Shown here piece after piece: positions 59,251-64,000 of a DNA stretch of 64,000 nucleotides. The stretch is from Labia minor. Taxonomy: Eukaryota > Arthropoda > Insecta > Dermaptera > Spongiphoridae. Made by a program: the position numbers and the translations under genes. The stretch's first letter is position 1. Every line of letters begins with the position of its first letter. The notes under the pieces were generated by a model that did not search any database, was not told where the DNA came from, and saw nothing but the letters and a program-made list of their open reading frames with translations. The DNA is taken from assembly GCA_963082975.1 (NCBI GenBank), contig OY720348.1, positions 20,079,146-20,143,145 of the forward strand, read 5' to 3'.

Positions 59251-61401
59251 TAAAATAAGATAGTTATAGAACCATAAAAATAACAAAAACTTTCAGTAGA
59301 TTAAAAAAAAAATCAATTATTATAAAATAGGAAATAAAAATAATAAAAAAAAAATTATTAATAATCCAAATTATAATTTTCTAATTTAAATTTTAAAAAT
59401 CTTAATGAATATTCTGGAATCTATCATGAATCTATAATGAAAATAAATTTACTCTATAAATCTTTAGGCAAGTGTGCATACAAAAGCAAATAAATTATCG
59501 GAAACATTTGAAATTAATTTTCAATTTAACATTGAATTATGTGAGTCCGTCACTCAAATGGAGAAGCATGAAATTCATTATAAAAAAATAATAAATAAAT
59601 AAATAAATAAAATGCTTTGGAATTCAATAGAGAAAATAGGTGGAATAACTAAAATAAAATATTCAACTCGAAATAAATAAATAAAATTAATAATTTTATT
59701 TTTACAATTATTATTTTATTACTTATTCTATATTTTCGTTTAAAACTGTTTATATATTCAATGTCAATAAGGAGTAAAAAATAAAATAAAACATAAATAA
59801 GTAAATAATAATAAGTAATTAATATATATATATATATAGTATATATGGCTTTTAATAATATTATTATTAAAATAATAAACTTGAATATATTAATATTATT
59901 AATGATATAAGTTTCAAAGTGCCTTTAGTTTTTATAATAATGAAGAGGCTAAAATTAAATACTTTTAAAAAATGTGAAACTAGAAGTTACAATGAGATCT
60001 ATTAAAATAATAGCTGGAATAGTATGATAATGAATATTGAAATTATATCTAAAGTAAATGAAAGATAAAATTTAAAAAAAAAACAATCAATATATTTTAA
60101 TGAATATCAATTTTAAATTATCTTAATTTTTGCCCAGAGATATATAATTAAGTGTTTATGAAATTTTAAATAATAAAATCAAAGAAATTCTTGTCTTTTA
60201 TATATATTCATAGGAAAGTGAATTAAATTAATTTTTGAAAATTTGAAATTAGTTTATTGTAAAAAAAAAAAAAATTTGAAAATTAGTGAATTTTACTAAA
60301 CATATATATATATATAAATGATTAGATTAAAGTTTATCATATTTTAGATATGAGTTAGGTAAAGTTATTTCAAGGACTTTTAATCTTAAAATAAATACAA
60401 TTCACAATTAATATAGGTATATTATAGTCATCATTTTTATATTGAAATCTGTCTAATTCAACGATATCTTTTTTATCGCGGAATTAAGTTTATCAAAAAT
60501 TTAAGTTTTACAGAGAGAGGAGGAGAAATAGTTTATTAAATGTCCAAATTTTTTTTTTTATATACTAGAAATTGTTGATTTCATATTAGCATATTTGATT
60601 TTTTAATGTACTGTCGATTGATAATAAATTTCATTCAAATGTATTTCAATGCAAATAAATATTTAAAATTTACAATTATCATTCTATTCCAATGTGTCAC
60701 ATGCATTAAATTAATTCATTTATTTTCTTTATTTTAATTTATTATCGTATATTCTATAATTAAGAATTAATTTTTATTTTATTCCATTCCATAAGATAAA
60801 ATTTTTGTATCAAGATAAATGAATTACTGTTAGGGTAATTAAATCTAGTAATGTGTGTTTAAATACATTTTTTGGTTTGCATAGGTATTATCACAAATTT
60901 ATTAAGTCTTCAAAAGAAGACTAAGGTAAAAAAAACATCATAGGAAAATAATCCAATAAATAATAAAAAAAAAAAAAAAAAAATTAAAATTGAAAAATTT
61001 GATAATATTTATTGAAATTTATTTATTTATTTTAAGAGTGCCTCAAAAAATGTATATAAAAATAAATAAATGAGGATGATGAATTGATTTGATAGAATGA
61101 ACATTCAAATAATCGTATATAAAGGGTAATTCCCATTAAATTTCAATTTTGTAGCTCAACAGGAAAATAAAATAAAATAAATATTCAATACCATCAGGGA
61201 TTCAAGCGACTAGAATTATAATTTTTAATTTCAATTCGAATAAAGAATTGGTGCTTATGGTAATTTTTTGGGACAAACGATGAAAAGGGTTGGAAATTTA
61301 GACTAGCAAATGAAATCTTCGCTCACCGCCTGGCAAACTTCAATGAAGCTAAAGTTGGGCTCCTCACTGAAAGCGATTCCGCGCATTCGTTCGATCTCCA
61401 T
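53746..61401 (-). CDS. Fim: Fimbrin/plastin actin-bundling protein, complete, 11 coding exons
   Basis: Cross-links actin filaments into tight bundles through two tandem pairs of calponin-homology domains, with Ca-binding EF-hands at the N-terminus. Exons in reading order (plus coordinates): 61327-61401, 57877-58044, 56885-57147, 56588-56795, 56336-56490, 56106-56211, 55489-55702, 55276-55414, 54773-54912, 54430-54683, 53746-53922. Phases agree throughout; 632 aa, matching plastins (about 630). EF-hand 1 loop is [12 protein letters not shown] (27-38); EF-hand 2 looks degraded. Four CH domains follow from about residue 125. Landmarks: [97 protein letters not shown] and [20 protein letters not shown]. 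Translation starts MEIERMRGI. Intron 1 is long (about 3.3 kb). Confidence 0.95.
57664..57681. repeat. Short (TA)n run in fimbrin intron 2
   Basis: TA run in a stretch of several TA/TATG tracts in the intron between 57,148 and 57,876. Confidence 0.7.
58950..59175. other. Less AT-rich islet in fimbrin intron 1
   Basis: About 225 bp with markedly higher GC than the rest of this 3.3-kb intron. On the minus strand it offers ATGAGCCAGTTTCCAAGAGG and an ATG-started CTCACAG stretch, so an alternative first exon is conceivable, but no donor in the right phase for joining to 58,044 could be fixed. It may also be an enhancer or a transposon remnant. Confidence 0.3.
59214..59249. repeat. (TA)n microsatellite in fimbrin intron 1
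   Basis: Uninterrupted TA run. Confidence 0.95.
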
Positions 61402-61550
61402 TCTGGCTGCTGTTGGGCTGCACACTTCACGAATGAATCCCCTGCTGTGGTGCGCATTGCCAGCGAGAAAACACCCCGCGCCCCTCCCGCAGCCTCCCGC
61501 TGAGATAGCCCACCTACCTTATCGATCGCTCCGCCACTACTTTTTTATGT
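61402..61550 (-). promoter_or_regulatory. Fim: GC-rich 5' UTR and promoter region of fimbrin
   Basis: A sharp GC-rich patch directly upstream of the fimbrin start codon (CGCGCCCCTCCCGCAGCCTC on the plus strand). TTATCGATCG at 61,519-61,528 resembles the DRE element (TATCGATA) of insect housekeeping promoters. No TATA box at a suitable place. The start site is not fixed. Confidence 0.5.
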
Positions 61551-62472
61551 TAACTACTTTAACGCGTAACTAATACGACATGTAATCACGAAAATATTAA
61601 ATATCATTCGGTAAATAGACAAAGAATTTTCAAATTTTTTCTTTTCTCTATTAAAAAAAAAAAAAAAGAAAAAGAAAAAAAGAGTTCTTTTTAACTCTTC
61701 TATTCTACTATATGATTAATTCGAAATTTCCATTTTAAATACCACCTTACATTAACCATTGAAGTTTGGATAAATTATTTGCAATACCACTTTCGGTACT
61801 TTCATTGTTTTATGAGTTATTTAGTCGTCGTTCTTAATCACTTTTGACTATTTGATCATTTATATTATTATTATTATTGGTGGTTTAAAGCATATATATA
61901 TATATATATATATATTATAAAATAGATAAATCTATTCTATAATCTCTATTTTATAATCTAAATTAGAAAAAATTAATAGAAAATTAAGAATTGAAAATCA
62001 GTGCTTTTAAAAAATGATTGCAATTTTTTATATAATTTTTTTTATCTGCTTATCACATCATTTTGGATCAATATAAAAAAAAAAGTAAAACCCAAATTTA
62101 ATATTTTTTTTCTTCTTAATATAAGATGATTGATTTATTGATGTGCTTTTTTTCCAATGGATATAGAATTTTCAATTTTAGAAAGATATTTGCTTTTGAT
62201 TGTATTTTCTTGTTAATTTTTTTTTATTCTATTTCTATTAAGATGTAATGGAAAAAAAATCTCAAAGTAAATCAAATTTTATTAAATATGAGATACATTT
62301 TTATATTGAGGATTAATAGGGATTACGAAAGAATACCTAAATTAATATAATTTCTAGTAATTTTTAGAAAAAAGATTAATTAAAAAGAATGATTCTAAGT
62401 CAAACAACAAATTATATGGGAACTTACTTATTCAATTCACATTTCAATGAAAAAATAAGATAATGTCCAATT

Positions 62473-62513
<41 letters not shown>

Positions 62514-64000
62514 AAGTATATTTATTAACTTTTCCGATTGTTTTGTAGTGATTGTACAATTTCTAATATTAAATAATATTGAACAAAATGAAATTAATTT
62601 ATATTAAAAAAATCATTATTTATCATATAAACTATTTCTATAGACTATTAAGTAAGGCAAATAGCCTTGAATGCAATTCAAGATTAAACAATATTGAATA
62701 CAATGAATAATAAGAGAGTAGAATATAATATTTATGTAGAAAAAAAAAAAATAAAAACCATTCGGAAAAAATGAGTGATTAATCAATAAGGTAAATGAAA
62801 CGGAGGAGAAATATAATAAACAAATTCAAATTGAAAAGGTGAGGATTTCACAGATTAGGTGTTTTAGAAATGAAAATAAATAGAATTAATAAATAAGAAT
62901 AAAATAATAAGGATATTTCTAAAGTCAAATGTGCATCATTTTCAATATAACAATCAACAAAAGCTAAATTTAATGTAAATGTCAGATAGTGCCTATCAAT
63001 CATTTTTAATAATTTGTTTAAAAAAAACTGTATAGATAGACAGGGGAACATAAACCTCTTGAAATGTATTTGGCTAACTTTTAATACATGTATAATTATA
63101 ATTATGAAAAGAAATGATCGCGATTATCCTCCAAATCACCTGAAGATAGTAGAACATTGATATAGCCAATGCTAAAATACAACTATGAAGATCCAGGGGG
63201 GCCAATATCACATCACCCCCAGCCGCATGTAGATATAATGATAAATGAAAATATTACTTTCCTATGCTCATATAGTGGTAGCTAATTTAAGGCTCGCATA
63301 CGAATATATAGAAATGAAAGTTTGAAACTCATAAATTTTGCAGATGTGACAATAGGTTACTATCTAAATATATCTTAATTATTTCTTATCATTTAAATCT
63401 TCACCTGACTTCATTTGTTGATAGTTTATTTATTTTGAAGAATGTTCAGAAAGAAAAAAACGTTATTTCAATATTATTAATAATAATAATAGATTTGTTA
63501 ATATAATAAAATATGTAAAAAAAAAAGAAATAGGTGTTATCTGATAATAAATGGTATATATAATATAAGCTATATTATATAACTTAAAAACTTGGAAAAA
63601 ATAAAACATTAAAATAAAATATATAATATATTTGTCAGAATTGAAAAATAGTTTTCAACCCTTAGTCATGAGAAATCTGTTTCACCCCCCCCCTCACCCA
63701 AATACCATGAATATTTTCAATTTTCAAATGGAAAACAACTCTAAACTATTTTGAAAATTTTATTTTTTCATTGCTCCCCTTACAACTAGTCTTCAAGCCT
63801 GTCAGCTGAACAGCGTGCCTGAAACCTTCATACGATAGTAAAGCTATCGCTATCTAAAGCCTTGAAAATACAAATAAAATTTATAATTTTTTTTTTTTAT
63901 TTTATTATGTTTTTTTTAAAAATTATTTATAATTCAAATAATTAATCAATAATTTAAATTTATATATATAGGTATATATAGAGAGAACAAGGAGTGTATG
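61551..64000. other. AT-rich intergenic DNA to the window end
   Basis: Contains (TA)n runs at about 61,892-61,913 and 62,475-62,510 and a C-run at about 63,686. CGATAG-TAAAG-CTATCG at about 63,833-63,849 is a small hairpin. No gene or recognisable transposon seen. Confidence 0.55.
62475..62510. repeat. (TA)n microsatellite
   Basis: Uninterrupted TA run. Confidence 0.95.

Noticed and set aside
61310-61573. Plus-strand ORF over the fimbrin start and promoter
   Set aside because: Antisense to fimbrin exon 1 and its GC-rich 5' region; no protein family signal.
62848-63051. 67-codon minus-strand ORF
   Set aside because: Low-complexity, AT-driven translation with no splice, promoter or family evidence.

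Overview
The window is nuclear DNA from an animal, almost certainly an arthropod and probably an insect. It is very AT-rich by eye, has long (TA)n runs, intron-split genes and many small DNA transposons. The proteins match animal families: Ssdp/SSBP, FAAH2 and fimbrin. The species cannot be named from sequence alone. There is no sign of operons, CRISPR, phage or plasmid features.

Layout. 1-11,217 (+): the 3' part of Ssdp/SSBP, with twelve exons from 3,968 onward; the upstream exons encoding the LUFS/LisH domain lie outside the window. 11.2-29.2 kb: intergenic AT-rich DNA holding hAT-type MITEs with target-site duplications, a fold-back element, a large inverted repeat, a tRNA-derived SINE and a mariner remnant. 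29,253-34,213 (+): a complete ten-exon FAAH2-like amide hydrolase (519 aa) with its catalytic triad. 38,219-42,733 (+): a four-exon gene for a small single-pass membrane protein that I could not assign to a named family; its cytoplasmic tail carries sorting signals like those of mannose-6-phosphate receptors and sortilin. 46.85-49.35 kb (+): a TATA-driven gene with a non-coding first exon and a 143-aa secreted protein. 53,746-61,401 (-): a complete eleven-exon fimbrin/plastin gene (632 aa) ending at a GC-rich promoter near 61.4-61.55 kb. The rest, to 64,000, is AT-rich with no gene seen.

The genes are not a functional cluster: a LIM-domain cofactor, a lipid amidase, a membrane trafficking candidate, a secreted protein and an actin bundler. 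What links the middle of the window is repeats. One family (here family A), ending in ACTATCTCGC / GCGAGATAGT, has about nine full or partial copies between 28.2 and 50.1 kb, including introns of the FAAH2 and tail genes. A second (family B), ending in CTGGTTCACCGAGC, has three copies.

The best candidate for something undescribed is the tail gene. It has a mannose-6-phosphate-receptor-like tail (YSQL, CK2-like acidic sites, terminal DEELLQ) but no large luminal receptor domain, and its signal peptide, if real, sits in a different frame across a G7 run. Exon coordinates were derived by hand from splice consensus and frame continuity; no alignment was run.
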